The notes under the pieces were generated by a model. It had not been told where the DNA came from. It ran no database searches and saw nothing but the letters and a program-made list of their open reading frames with translations. Made by a program: the position numbers and the translations under genes. Shown here in pieces: positions 1 to 12,182 of a stretch of 64,000 nucleotides of DNA. Position 1 is the first letter of the stretch, and every line of letters begins with the position of its first letter. The stretch spans positions 9,796,001-9,860,000 of the forward strand of contig OZ017766.1 of assembly GCA_963969345.1 (NCBI GenBank). Reading direction: 5' to 3'. Source of the DNA: Turbatrix aceti. Its lineage: Eukaryota > Nematoda > Chromadorea > Rhabditida > Panagrolaimidae.

Positions 1-779
1 GCTACGATAACGCAGGAATGCTTTTACCATGTAAGTACTTTTTTTTACATGGTAAACTCCACTCCACTCGGAGCTGCCACGGACATTATCCAGTGCCTGG
101 AACCAGAGTTGGCAACTCTTGTTCTTCTTGGTTTGATGGTCGGAAACCTTGACAACATGGTCTACACTGCCGCGGCAAACTTCACTTTTGTTTGTCGTAC
201 GTTTAATCTGGACTCTCTCATTGTTATTGTCAACTTTTTTAGTTCTGAAAAACAAACAAAGTGTCCCAGTCAACTTCGAGGAATTTCATCTCCCGACAAC
301 TTCGGTTGGATATTGAAAGTTCATTTCAAAGAACGGCATAGAAATGTACGACGAGCATAACTATGGCCTGACTGGGAACTGGATTGGTTGCTACTATTGG
401 GTGCGATCGTTTTCCAACAGCCATCCGGTAAGTAAAAAACAAGTATTTTCAAGAAAATACGTATGATTTATTTTTTTAGGCAGGCCCGATGACAATCGTG
501 TTACCAGGTTTTTTCTCTCATTTTTGAAATCTATTGGGCGAAAAAGGAAAGGATGGAAATTTCCGGAACACCGATGGAAATGTCGTCATGAGATGCCAGC
601 ATCCAGATGTTCTGCGCTTCAGAGCTGAAACACGGAAAAGTCTTCTGAATGGAATTCAACAACTCGAAAAATCGGAAGCGCGTGGAAATCAATCTGTTGA
701 GCGACTTCATGAGCAAACTGTACTGGGAACGTGGATCATCTTATCAGTATCCCATATTGTTTTTTTCTTTTATGTGTAG
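1..779 (+). CDS. 3' part of an unrecognised multi-exon gene, C-terminal hydrophobic tail
   Basis: Several open stretches on the + strand look like exons of one gene cut by the window edge. Donor-like GTAAGT sites lie at 31 and 428, with T-rich AG acceptors near 241 and 479. The last open frame (about 528-779) ends TAG and is followed by AATAAA at 791-796. It has a hydrophilic, helix-prone stretch and then a roughly 16-residue hydrophobic end (TWIILSVSHIVFFFYV), which could be a membrane anchor or GPI signal. The open frame at 49-360 has Cys spacing and an LATLV...N...FVC pattern faintly like a C-type lectin fold, but this is weak. I could not join the exons in one frame, so exact boundaries are unresolved and a decayed gene is possible. 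Confidence 0.35.
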
Positions 780-799
780 TTCTTGTGATAAATAAAACA

Positions 800-1620
800 C
801 GTTACAAAAATAATGCGGAATCTTTTATTTTTAATTTATTTTACAATCTACACTCATTGTACACACTGAACAAAATAAAAATTTTTGGCACTTCAGTTTC
901 TACATTCTCAAAAATAAAAAGAAATCGATTGCGTAAAAATACCTAACACACTGTTAAAAAAACACGTTTTGTTGAATTCAGAAAGTTGTACAACATCAAA
1001 ACAATATCTGCTCTTGAAAGTTTTTGACGATTTTCGCAATTTGGTTACTCCCACAGCGAATTTTATCCGTGGCAACATTTTTTTCAATTGCACCACAACG
1101 TAAAGCAGATTAAATTTAAAACAGAAAAAAATGTTTTACCCCCATCCGACAGTCTTTGCCTCTACGCCTCGCGCACTAGATCACAAAAAATAATCTAGCG
1201 CGATTCGTGATTTTCGCCAAGGCAATATATTGCCTCAGTAAAGGCATTGTATTCCCAGAAATCCTGAGCAATATATTGCCCTTTCAAATTTTTCTGTGAG
1301 TAACTGTCTATTTAAATTTAAAATTAATGTGCTGTAAAATTCTGGTGCCGTTTTTAAACGAAATAGTAAATAGAAGAAAAAAAATATGCAACAAATATTT
1401 TTTTAACTTAATACATGACATATTGGAAGGCAGTTAAGTAGTAATTTAAAAAGAAGTTGAAGCAACATTTCTGATACTGTATTTATTTATTTATTTTTGT
1501 TACATGTTTACGCAACAAACATAAATACAGTGTTTAAATACAGTGCAGCGCGGAAAGGTTAAAAATGATAATCGATGGCACAACACGGATTAAGCCTTCC
1601 ATTTAGATAAATTTTTAGGC
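800..1620. other. Gene-poor AT-rich spacer between convergent genes
   Basis: Apart from the transposon fragment at 1030-1299, I see only AT-rich sequence with homopolymer runs and a TTTA-repeat stretch near 1480. It separates the 3' end of the + gene (polyA signal at 791) from the 3' end of the - strand monooxygenase gene. Confidence 0.6.
1030..1299. repeat. Decayed fragment of the TCACAGAAAAAT-type DNA transposon
   Basis: This stretch matches, in the same order, pieces of the transposon at 18999-22607. The shared pieces are the 'ggcaacattttttt' segment, the 'tctagcgcgatt.gtgattttcgcc.aggcaatatattgcctcag' region (a run interrupted by substitutions), and the terminal '...tttttctgtga' end at 1299. 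It lacks the large foldback found in the full copy, which shows that the foldback is a separate insertion. No matching left terminal repeat is visible. Confidence 0.65.
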
Positions 1621-1675
1621 AATTTATTTATAATATTTGTCTAACACAAAAACCGCAGTTTCCATGCATACTCTT

Positions 1676-4206
1676 CTACCAGTGATGAAGCCAAAGGTAA
1701 AAAACGAGCAGCAAGATGCCAAGAATGAGACAGGGAGAAGGCATGCGAGATTCGCCGCGTGGATTCATGCGTTGGCGAGACGTCGAGATGGCGGCAGCGG
1801 CATCCGGCCACGCGTGTTCGCCTTCAAGGCGGTAATGGTACGGTAGGGCGGGGCCAAAGACGTACTGCAGTGCCAGACGGGGATTTTGGCGGAGAAGAGT
1901 GATAATCGAGGGAAGAGCTCCGATTTGACCGGCAAGGTCGTCGGTGTAGGTTGTGTAGTCTTCCTGGAAAAATAGGATCAGTTATGACAAAAAAAATTAT
2001 AATTTTTGTATTTTATTTTTTTTTTCGACAAATAATGACAAGTGCAGTTATGTATTTCACAAAAAAAAACTTCAAAAAAGTTGTAAAAAATATTCAGAGG
2101 AAAAACGTTCATCAGGATCAGTTACCATTAAAAAAACAAAAAAACTCACAATCTGAGTATGCCGCCGAGTTTTTACGTAATTCAGCGACATTTCGCATCT
2201 TTTTGCCTCCAGCTTACTTTTCATAATCAGCGGAGGCGGGAGTTCAGTTTTCTCCGATAACACATCAAAGAAAAATCTGGCTTGCATCTCAACGACGGCA
2301 AAAAAGCTTCCCGAAGGCTGAACATGTCCGAGGTACGCAAAATTGTTGTGATCTGCGATATCGTTCAATTCCGGGAGGTACATGTGTTGGTACAGGTGAA
2401 AGTCGTTCTCGCGTACAAAAACAAGTTTTCCCTCTTCGACAATGGATGAATCAAATGCGTATCCAGTGCAGAAAATAACGTGATCGACTTGGGAAACGGA
2501 AGTGTGATCGATGAACTCGACGCCAGAATCGGTGAATGATAGCAATTCTTTGACGATTTTTACGCGACCATCTGCGAGGTAATCGGTAATTCCGTGTTTG
2601 GCAAATGTTTTGTTTGCTGCTAGGAAGTGGTGGTCCGGTTGGATTCCTAAAAAAAACAAAGTTGGTTACCCACTTTTTATATAACAGTTTGTCAACGCGG
2701 ACATGTTTTTAAACTTTTTTAAACTTAAAATTGTTTTTTTAAGTTTAAAAAAGTTTTAAACTTTTTTTAAACTTAAAAAAGACTTAAAAGTCTCTTTCAT
2801 TTAAAAAAAAATTGAAAAAAAAAATTTGAAAAAGATTGAAAAAAAAATTGAAAAAAATTTAAAATAAAATTAAAAATAAAAAAAAAATTTAGTAAAAATT
2901 AAAAAAATTAAAAAAAAAATTTTGAAGTTACAAATCCTTCCTCCACTCACCATGAGCCACGTGATCAAATCTCGAATTAAGAAAAGACTCCCAAATCAGT
3001 GTTCTGACCGCCCTCGGTGTAAACTGTCGAATCCAAGATCCAAAACGCGTAGCATAAGCCTCATCCCACGGTCGCCCGCGGGCATTGAGCGTCGGTACAA
3101 GCCACGATCCCCTTCGAGTGGACAGGTAAACCTGTTTCGCAACTGGAGCCAGATCAGTCGCAAGTTGTACCGCCGAATTACCAAATCCAACGAGCACAAC
3201 AACCTGATCCTTGAATCCAGCGACAGATTTTACCTGTCCGGCGTGACTGATTTGTCCGGAAAATTCCTGTTCCATTCGAAATTCAAAAGGTCGCGCTGGC
3301 TTGGCGTACATTCCGGTAGCCATAACGATGGCGTCAAATTTTTCAGTGTGAAGGCTGCCGGTTGTGCCGTCGACAAAAGTGACCAGCCAGTGGCCAGATT
3401 CTTGCCAGTCATCTGCCCTCCTGATGGCGGTTACTTCAGTGTTTAGCTGTATACGGTCTGTGAGTTTAAAATGATCGGCGTAAGATTTGAGATAGGCGAG
3501 GACGTCGGAATGATGCAGAAATGTGGAAAGTTGATCAGGGGGTGGAAAATCGCTGAGCGCAAAGAGTTCCTTTGAAGTCAGAGTAGTTGTTGAGTTGGAC
3601 ACGCTGCGGACTAAAATCGTGACGGATTTAACAACAGTTATTTATTTTGATTTTGCTAACAAAAGTTGAAAAAGAAAAATTTTGTTCAACTATTTTTTTT
3701 CATTTCCTATAAATATAAATGCTTTTTTTTTGTTTTTTGTCGAAAATTACCTATTTACAATACCTGAAAACATTTTTTTTTTTTAATTTTGATGTGCAGA
3801 TAACTTTTACAAATTTAAATACAGAAAATAATAATATTGATTTTTGAATCTATTTTATTAATCTATATTTTGACGACAGTTAATTTGATAAAAGTTAAAA
3901 TTCTTTAAAACAGGTTCAGATATTTTTTATAGTTTTGATTAAATTTTTTTACTGAAGTAAAAATTTTATGAAAAAAGGTGTTTTTTTGCAAAAAATATTA
4001 ATCAAACTTTTTTTCTCAAAAGAGAAAAAAATGCTTACTATTTACAGTTAAAAAAACAAACCTTTCGGATCATCCGAATAATACCATAGTCCACCAATAC
4101 CATCACGTCTCTCAAAGGTCGTCGGTACAAATCCATACTCCAAGGCGTGTTTTGTCGCTACGAGTCCACTGACTCCAGCTCCGATAATTGCGACTCGCTC
4201 CGGCAT
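1676..4206 (-). CDS. fmo: Flavin-containing monooxygenase, complete, four exons
   Basis: The family uses FAD and NADPH to oxygenate soft nucleophiles (N or S) and is usually anchored in the ER membrane. On the - strand, exons 4206-4062, 3610-2951, 2646-2150 and 1963-1676 join with matching phases (1,1,0), giving 529 residues, the usual family length. Visible motifs are the N-terminal FAD Rossmann motif [13 protein letters not shown], the family signature region [11 protein letters not shown] (the usual final aromatic residue is V), the NADPH-site motif VGFGNSA, the FCTGY motif, and a C-terminal PYHYRL...W block typical of FMOs. A hydrophobic tail ([17 protein letters not shown]) matches the usual C-terminal anchor. 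The start was chosen at [11 protein letters not shown]; an upstream in-frame Met would add 19 residues before the FAD motif. AATAAA lies about 50 bases past the stop (complement of 1623-1628). Confidence 0.93.
2700..2935. repeat. Low-complexity A/T tract within FMO intron 2
   Basis: The intron between FMO exons 2 and 3 is nearly pure A/T. It contains repeated 'aaacttttttaaactt'-like palindromic runs and long poly-A stretches. There is no coding signal, and it could be prone to assembly error or slippage. Confidence 0.8.
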
Positions 4207-4269
4207 GCCGGCAAACAACTCGACCACGGTGTGCAAAATGGTGATCAAATGATACCCACGCAATTACTG

Positions 4270-5960
4270 GAAATCACAATTTTGTGGGCGTGGAAATACT
4301 TAGAAACGTTAACCTGAAAAAAATATTGGGCCATAAAATTCATGCACACACAAACACAGAAATTGTGATTTGGTAATTCTTGTGGTTTGTATTTATTTCG
4401 GGTGAAAACAAGTTATGCAACTCATAAATTTGATAACAGAAAACATGCGGAGTATTACCAGTTTTGTTTTTTTAGGACCCCGAGGGGAAAAAAAGAAGGT
4501 GGTCATCCAAGTTGCAAAGATACGTGTCAACATGGAAGATTACTTTTTGGCGAACACGCACGTTTATGGGAATTTGGGAAAAATGTGGGGCCTTGGAAGA
4601 GGCGCAAATCAAAAAACCACAATGGTGATAATTATGAATTCTTACACGACTCGTACATACGTTCAATTTCTTTTATTAAAAAAGTCAGGTACATCCAGTT
4701 TAAGACAACTCAACTGATTGAAATGAACCGAACCGGTTTTGATCATCACTTCCATCTCTCTTTTTTGTCTTTTTTGACCAAGCGCGCGTCTTTTTTCGAG
4801 TCCACCCGCAATCAACAACCAAAATGATCGCTACTGACCACTTTTTTCTCTTCTTTCTTTGTTTTCCACTCTCGTTAATTGATCGACCGGAGAGTCAGGA
4901 CGCCCCAAAATTTTTGAAAAATTAACGCTTGAACTACAAAGCCAGTGAAAAACACTCCCTTTTTTCAACAACCCGCAGCGAGAAATGCGAGATTGATATC
5001 AAAGTTAATTAATCATGGCGTTTTATTTTTTCGCAAAAAATCTATAAAGTTAAGCATCCATTGACCTTCGTTGCCCAAAAACATGTGTGTTTTCGCAGAC
5101 ATATGCTTTGAGTAAAAAAAAACATGCTAAAGCATTTTTTTAGTGCTACGATGATTGCTTTTAAAAAAATTGATTACTACTATGTACTAATATATTGTTT
5201 AAATGAATGCTAGCTAATGCAGTTAATTGCACAGTTTTCTTAAAAAACCAGCCTATGTTTTTCCGCAAAACGGAAATCGTTTTCAGTTAAAAAACGACAT
5301 GCTGAATATTTTAAAAAATTAATCTTTCTGTTTACATCATCCACAAAAATACAGAGCAGAATTGAAAAACATTTTATCTAAATGGCAAGTATGTTTCAAT
5401 GTTCAAAATCATAGCGTTGATCATTATGCGACTGAAAAACTGTACTACAGTTAACAAGATTTCCAGAAATGTCGAACATCTGATGGCCATCACATTTGAT
5501 GTTATAAATATCTGCAAGGATGTCAACGGCCGAACTTTTGTCAGGCCGGGATTGACACCCTTGGATATCTGTGTATCCAAACACTTCGACAGTTTAAAAT
5601 AAAATTTAATGATTAATTGTATTCAAACGGTTAGGGATACAAAAAACATTGAACAAGTTTGACACTGATAAAATGTCGCTTTTCCCCCAGTTTGCAAAAA
5701 TATGTACTTTAAAACAAGCATTGCTTCTTCCAGTTTTTTCTAAATATTTAATTTCAACTGTGTTTTCATTCCGGTGTTCGAAAAACAGATCAAAATCCTT
5801 GGAAAGTATTTCATCTATGTATTATAAAATGTACCGTAATTCATCTTCGCTGTTTTTCTATTGAGTATCTTCGCAATGACAATTGTCATTTTTATATAAA
5901 TATTATTTACTAAATATTCATAAAGAAGTTTTTTAAGCATAATCAAGACCGTAAAAACAA
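4270..5960. other. Spacer with no gene I can support
   Basis: This is the upstream region of the monooxygenase gene, running back to the 3' side of the proprotein gene. Open frames occur (for example 4415-4717 on + and 5396-5584 on -, the latter with three Cys), but none shows a recognised domain, clean splice framing or a neighbouring polyA signal. The 5396-5584 frame has the more protein-like composition and could be an exon of an unrecognised gene. TTTATT at 5976-5981 is a likely polyA signal for the - strand gene to the right. Confidence 0.45.
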
Positions 5961-6141
5961 ACAAGATCCGTTCAATTTATTCAAAAAAATGAAAACAAAT
6001 AATAATTGTGGTTACAAATAAAATTATTATGATTATAATCAAATTGGTATAGTTCAATGTACTTAAACAATACGAGATAATACTTTGTCATGTAGTAAGT
6101 AGTAGTTATTTACATTAAAAATTGACAACAACATTGTCTAT

Positions 6142-7686
6142 TTAGTAATCGGAAAGGGGCTCTGGAGGAGGGCGCTTGACACGGACGAGTGCAGCGTCAG
6201 GGTCCGTGGCTTGGTGGCCTGAAACAAAAAAAATATTTAGTAACAAATTTTTTTGTTTGGTTTTTAAGAAACCATAATTTTTGAAGTATTCAGTTTTTAT
6301 CCTGCATACCCGATTGAATGTTGTAAGGATCGTAGTATCCAGCAACATCGGTGACTTCGCCAATGTTGTCAACTTTAGTCTCGGCCATTTCAGTTTCTTC
6401 TCCTTCATCGCGACGTCCGAAAAGCTTGCCAAAGTCAAACGAAGACTCATCGGTTTGACCGTATCCGTCGTTGTATCCAACAGTTGGTGTATCACTTTTC
6501 TTGGCACGAATTTCGAAATCGATGCCTTCAGATCTGAGAAATCGGACACTTTCAAGCTCAGTGCAATTACGACGGCCATCCAAAGCGCGCCAGCAGGTGT
6601 AATCAGGTGAAGGGATGATATTACGGTTGGAGTAGAGACGATAGCAAATAATACGACCGTAATACGAGTTGCACTCTTTTGTGTAATCGTTGTCAAAAGA
6701 TTTGTACTCAGAAAGTCGACGTGGGCGTGATTTTGCGAGTTCAACGTGTGCGTGATCCATGACAACTTTATGGGTCTGCTGGTTGGCTACCGGGTCCGTG
6801 GATCCACCGACGAGGGGAGGCGGGGAACGCTTGACACGAACATCGGATTCGTTAACTTCGGGAATTGTTTCGAGAACTCCACGACGGAAACGACGAAGCT
6901 CGGAGACTTCTTTGGTACGAGTGAGAGTGTCAACTGGGACATCTGAGAAGTCAACTGTGGCAGGTGAGCTCGAGATTCCGCGCTTGAATCGTCGAAGTTC
7001 TCCGAGTTCTTTGGATCGCTGTAGGACCTGGGTTTCTGCTCCGGAGCCAATTCCGGGAGCTTGGGTGACCGAAAGAGATGCACCGGTTCCAAGAGAGGGA
7101 TTTTGACCCAAACGGGTGCCACTTCCGATGGAGGAGGACGAAGATGTGCCGACACCTGAGCCAATGCCCTGGCTTTGGCTTCCATGTGCTCCCGAACCGA
7201 TACCCTGGCTCTGACTGCCTCGAGCGCCGTGTCCGATGCCCGATCCACCGACTTGGCTTCCGCTTCCAATTTGTGGCTTTTGTGTTGGCACATTTGAACG
7301 AACGGCCGCTGCTCCGTCGATGGCTACCTCATCGCCTTCCGTGATGTCATCGATGTTGCCGTTTCGCTTGACGCGGAGGTTGATGGGAGAATTTGTCGCG
7401 GGGCTAATGTGGTCATGAGCGTGGTCCTGGGGATTTTTGTGGTGGCGAGCGATGCGGTGGACAGTGACTACTTCGCTGTTAGCCGAGCCTTCGACATCTT
7501 CAATGCCTTGGCCTGTGCTGGCTGAAAAACATTGAAATTAATGGAAAACTAAGTGAATACGACAGTTATAAAAAAATTATGTTACGCAAAAACGAAATTT
7601 CTAGTTAAACAAAAAATATTACCATTGCCTCTGACTACAAACAGCACGCCAACAAAAGCTGCAAGAAACAGCTGTCGATAGTGCAT
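6142..7686 (-). CDS. Secreted Gly/Ser-rich proprotein with repeated furin-type cleavage sites
   Basis: Three exons (7686-7623, 7521-6310, 6218-6142) join in phase 1 and 1 to give 450 residues. The N-terminus (MHYRQLFLAAFVGVLFVVRG) is a clear signal peptide. The body has a Gly/Ser/Gln repeat (GSQSQGIGSG twice) and at least five basic cleavage sites: LRVKR, LRRFKR, LRRFRR, VRVKR and RVKR. Two sites end similar spacers (KELGELRRFKRG and KEVSELRRFRRG). A later four-Cys block (CNSYYGRIICY...C...C) is the only likely folded domain, and the C-terminus is acidic. I infer a precursor cut by proprotein convertases into several secreted peptides or domains. A neuropeptide, cuticle or mucin-like role cannot be decided. 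A TTTTTCAG acceptor 55 bases upstream of the ATG may mark a trans-splice site or a 5'-UTR intron. Confidence 0.85.
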
Positions 7687-7689
7687 TGT

Positions 7690-9650
7690 TTTCCGTATAT
7701 TCACGGGTCAATGACGGCTCAATCAACGCTCAAGATCTGAAAAATAAATTAACTATGCACGTGAACAGTGTAATTAACAGCGACCAAAAAGTATTGTACA
7801 ACCAACATAACTGACCGCAATCTGATTTGTCCACCTCTTCAGTCTGTGAGTCACCCTCCCCAAGATGTAGATGATGCTAGCCACAGTGACACCCTACTCA
7901 ACTTCAAGAAAAAAAAACGAACTCAACTCAAAAGCGAGCGATCCGTGTAATATGAAAGGGATGAGACTACACGATCGCAACTCACGATCAGAGAGATTAC
8001 TAGACTGAGAGTGAGATAAAAAAAATTCAGCTTGTTTAACCAAAAAAATTTTCTATTGTTCCTAACAAAAGTACGAACTAAAGAAATCGTTTTATAACCG
8101 GCTTGCTGACTGGCAGCTGGCGGATTGACTCTGAAAAAATAGGGAAGGGTAAATCCGCGGAAAGGTATGTATGTTGGAAGACGAAGATTAATTGAGGGAG
8201 ACTTGGTTGGCGAAAAACAAAGGCCAAAGGTAAAACAGAGAGCGAATAAACACTTGCTTCCTATCAGTGATTGTTAAAAAAAAACTTGTGAAACTGAAAC
8301 ACAGTTATTTTTTTGTTAACCGTAAAAGTCAAACATTTTTTTGCATGTTGCATGCAATATGCGGATTTTTTTTTTTACAAATTTTGTTGAACCCAAGATG
8401 TGAGCATTTTTTATGTTAAAAATGTAGTTTCCAAATTTCAAAACTAAGCAGTGATAAAAAAATTTTAATTTTAAAAAATAATTTTAAAAAATTTTAATTA
8501 TTAAAATTATTTATTATAACAATTATCATGTTGTTTGTACCAGTTTTTAAAATCACAAAATACGAAATTTAATTTAGTTGTTGAATTTAAAAGTAACTAA
8601 TAGTAACATCACATTTTATAAATATCAATAATAAACAAATGTCGGAATTGACCAACGTTTACCAGTTTACAAAATATTAAAATCAAAAGAAAATAACAAA
8701 CAACCAACGATTGTGCATTTCAAATCATTTTTTTGTCTTTGAAGGCGCCGAGGTCATACTTGCTAAGTCTTAGTATGATATTTTTTGTTCCAACGTTGAC
8801 TGAAGTTTGTTATTGATGGGACGAAAGACGTTTATGCATCCATTCAATCGTTAGGCAAGTTGTCGGCTGATAGATTGATTGATCTCGATCTTATGACAAT
8901 CAACTTCATTGCAGTTTTGTTTTTGTTTTTCATTGTCTGATGAATCATAGTATTTGTAGCATTGGGTGATTAACATTGATGATGCTAATAAAATTTGGAC
9001 CAACGAAGATTAGTTTTTTTTAACTGAATTTAGATTTTATGCAGATTTTATTTTTGAAACCAGATTTCATTTTACTTTAAAAACTTTGTATTTCAGTTAA
9101 AATTTGTCTGCAATTAGCACACTAATGTGCTTTTTGGAGTTGTTTATGATAAAACTGTAATAAAAGTTGCGCATTACCTTTTTTGAGTTTTTTTTTTAAA
9201 TGTTTTTTTTATAACGGTATTTTTGATTGAACACACGTTTATAATTGCATTGTTTTTTTCCAGCGATTAGTCGATTTTATTTACTAAATATATTATTTCC
9301 AAGGTGTATCTAAAATTTGAAAAGTTCATAAAACTGGAATTGTACATCATCTTCATGAAATGTTTTTCTCGCAGCGAATTATAAAAATGTCATATTTAAA
9401 TTTATAACTACGGTTACTAAATTTTGATCGTATTTTACTAAAATTCCACAATAAATACTAAATTAATACTGGAAAAGCTCAGTGAAAATTGTTTGTACGA
9501 TAATCACCATAAATAAATTTCCATTTTATCTAATGAATGCTGAAAAAAATGTTTCTATGATTTATATTTTTTCAGCATAGTAAAATTAAAAAGAAAGAAT
9601 AAAAATATTGTTCAATCAACTTGGGGAACCTTATGAAATAAAACTTCCAT
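7690..9650. other. Upstream region of the proprotein gene and AT-rich spacer
   Basis: The sequence upstream of the divergent start is moderately GC up to about 8200 and probably holds its promoter. Beyond that it is AT-rich with homopolymers. No open frame has convincing coding character. Confidence 0.6.
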
Positions 9651-10800
9651 TAAAAAAATGTTCCAACTACTAATGTTTCTTTTGTTAAATATTTACAAGT
9701 TTGTACCTTCCAAAATCGTCAATAACAACGTTTTTGTCATGCCAGCAGTTTTCTTAATAGTAAATATTTTATTTTATTTTGAAAGTCAACATTACCATGG
9801 ACGACAATTAGCAAAAATTTTTGTAGTCCCCAAATTTTTACGTCTTTATTTTTTTATGTGCATCAAGTTTCAAATCCCCGTTTGGGTAAACAGGTAGTAG
9901 TGATCCTCTTCTATCTTCTTTCGGGCTTCCCGGTTACAGCAAACGGAAGCGAAAAGAAAGGAGCTTATAACAGTTTTTTTCGGATGTCTCGTATTGCACC
10001 ATCGACACCACTGTCTTTCACGACGACGATGATGAGAATGATGATGATGAAAACTGTGGTGATGAGACGACTTGATTTCGCCTCTTCTCAGATCCATTAC
10101 ATCCGTCGTCGTCCGCTTGACCAGTCCAGTTTCTTCTTTCTAGTATCTACTAAATATTTGTTTGTTTGTCAGTTTGCGCACACGCATGCACACAAGAAAG
10201 ACACTTCCCTTCTCGGATGTATGTATGCTAAAGTTGAGATCCCCTCGTGGAAGGAAGTCAGGTGCATCAATGCACTCAAATTGTATTTCAATATTGATAA
10301 ATTGGATACATTTCAACTTTTTTTAAGCAAAAAAAAGCAAAAAGAAGCTAAATGAAACTGTTCTCATAATAACAAATTTTTTTGCAATAAAAAGTTTGTA
10401 CGATGATACAATGGTCTAAACTCATGTATGAGGATGGATAAACTGGTCTCTGGTACGAAACGTAAAAAACAGTTTCTTAAATATGTATAATTTTTAATAA
10501 AAATAATAATTTTTAAGAAAAATTAAAAAAAAAAATTTTTTTTAGACTGATTAGCGGCGGCGGAAAGTTTCCTAATTAAATAAACTGTTGCCGTCGCATT
10601 GAACTTCGTGCGATCTTAATACTCTTCACTATCTCTCTAACTGTTTGCGCGCCTTTGTTATGAAAAAAAATCATGCAATATGTAAAAAAACTGCAAAATT
10701 TCTTAATGTTGTCAAAAAACATCGCTTGCGCCAAAGACACTGGCACATGTAATGTAGTACGGACATAGCAAAAATTATTTTGGCACCATTTTATATTTAT
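9651..10800. other. No supported gene
   Basis: Open frames at 9658-9897 (hydrophobic, low complexity) and 9858-10355 (simple 'gatgatgatga' tract) look like chance frames. Nothing else is recognisable. Confidence 0.5.
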
Positions 10801-10806
10801 ACTATA

Positions 10807-11042
10807 TGTCGCGAATTCTTCGCGAACGCGGTTCAACACCAACGCGAAATCTACATAACTCCAGCAATTTCTCTATATATACGTTGTTTTCCTTTCCTTT
10901 CACAAGAACTCTTACTTCCTTACTCTTACCCTTACGTTTCTGTACGTACTGACAATAAATTCTTCCTACTAACTCTCGGTTTCTCTGTGAAGCTTCCCTC
11001 GCGTGGCCCGTTCCGCTGTGGAACGGAGGGAAGTTCTCCACA
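10807..11042. mobile_element. Solo LTR of an LTR retrotransposon
   Basis: A 236-bp block begins TG and ends CA and is flanked by the 5-bp direct repeat ctata (10802-10806 and 11043-11047), the expected target duplication. Inside are a CTATATATA box near 10872 and CAATAAATT near 10955, the usual LTR promoter and polyA arrangement. It is GC-richer than its surroundings. No internal region is nearby, so it is probably the product of LTR-LTR recombination. Its sequence differs from the LTRs at 25455 and 30737. Confidence 0.75.
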
Positions 11043-11047
11043 CTATA

Positions 11048-11662
11048 TGTAAATTAACTGAGTGAGCCGGCTGGCATTTAACTTTTAAGTTAAAATAAAG
11101 AATGACACCTTTTTCTCAATGAACTTAAAAAAAGTAGTATGCAATAAAAACTATGTTGCAATTCATTGTAAAATGTTTACTATATATTTATTTCCTAAAA
11201 GTACAGGAAACACTTGAAATTTAGCGATCAAATATCACATATGTATCGTATACGGATATTTGGAGATCTGTATTGTTGTTTTTTGTTTGTCTAAAGAATG
11301 AACAAATGGATCATTGACTTCCTGATTGTAAATACATAGTGTGACAAAAATGTTGAAGTGCATCCAAAACAAACATGGAATTTTTTTGCAAGATAACTGT
11401 AGAGTTGTCGAATGGTTGTTTGCAAGTTTTATGTACTTGTACAGGTGTCTGGGACGATTTATTTTTTTCAAGAACAATGTTTTTTTTTCTAAATTAAGCA
11501 ATTAGCATTTCATCCGACAGTAACATGCTAAATGTCGAACGAAGTTCCTTAAAGAAAAAAAATGAGGAAAAAAAGTTCTGGCTTGATAAATCCAAACCAA
11601 ACGGGTTACATAAAACCAAACCAATCCGTCAATCTGTCGCTATTTTGTCTGGATTATCTCTG

Positions 11663-11702
<40 letters not shown>

Positions 11703-12180
11703 TCGGAGTGTGCGAAAAAGAGAACGTAAACCATTCACAGTCCCTGCACCCAACCCCCCCCCCTCCTCCTGGGAAGTCATCGGAAGCAAAAAAACCTTCT
11801 TAGGTGCAAAACGGGCCACAGGGTAAGAATGAAAGACACACGCATGCACACACACATACGCGCATACATTCTCCTTCAGAAAAGCGCAATCCATCCATTT
11901 CAAAAAATTTCCAGCAGCCTGATGAGAAGCAAAATATTTACTAACCGGTCATCCAGGAATTCAGGAATCACCGTCCGTCTCGGCTTTCGTCCTCATTCTC
12001 GTTCTCGTTATTGGCCTCACATCAGGCGCGGTAGCAGGCGGAGTCAATCACCATCATCAAGACTGTTACTACCTGGTCATCGCTAAAATTTTGCCTTATT
12101 TAAGGGACTATGTACAACTAATTCATTCACACACAAACTATCCCAGAGAAGCGGTGCAGCGACTACAGTTTCATCTTTCG
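11048..12180. other. Spacer with a (GT)n microsatellite and the upstream region of the next gene
   Basis: A dinucleotide GT run of about 30 bases lies at 11668-11697, followed by a short C-rich run near 11754. The sequence just before 12183 (less AT-rich) probably holds promoter elements of the secreted-protein gene. No gene is recognised. Confidence 0.6.
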
Positions 12181-12182
12181 TC

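Noticed and set aside
4387..4827. 146-codon + frame upstream of the monooxygenase gene
   Set aside because: No domain, signal peptide or consistent splice sites; two overlapping frames look equally likely, so chance is the simplest explanation.
9858..10355. 165-codon + frame and its His-rich antisense frame
   Set aside because: Both arise from a simple gatgatgatga tract; no splice, signal or polyA support.
11640..11903. Frame rich in His/Thr across the GT microsatellite
   Set aside because: Translation of a dinucleotide repeat, not a gene.
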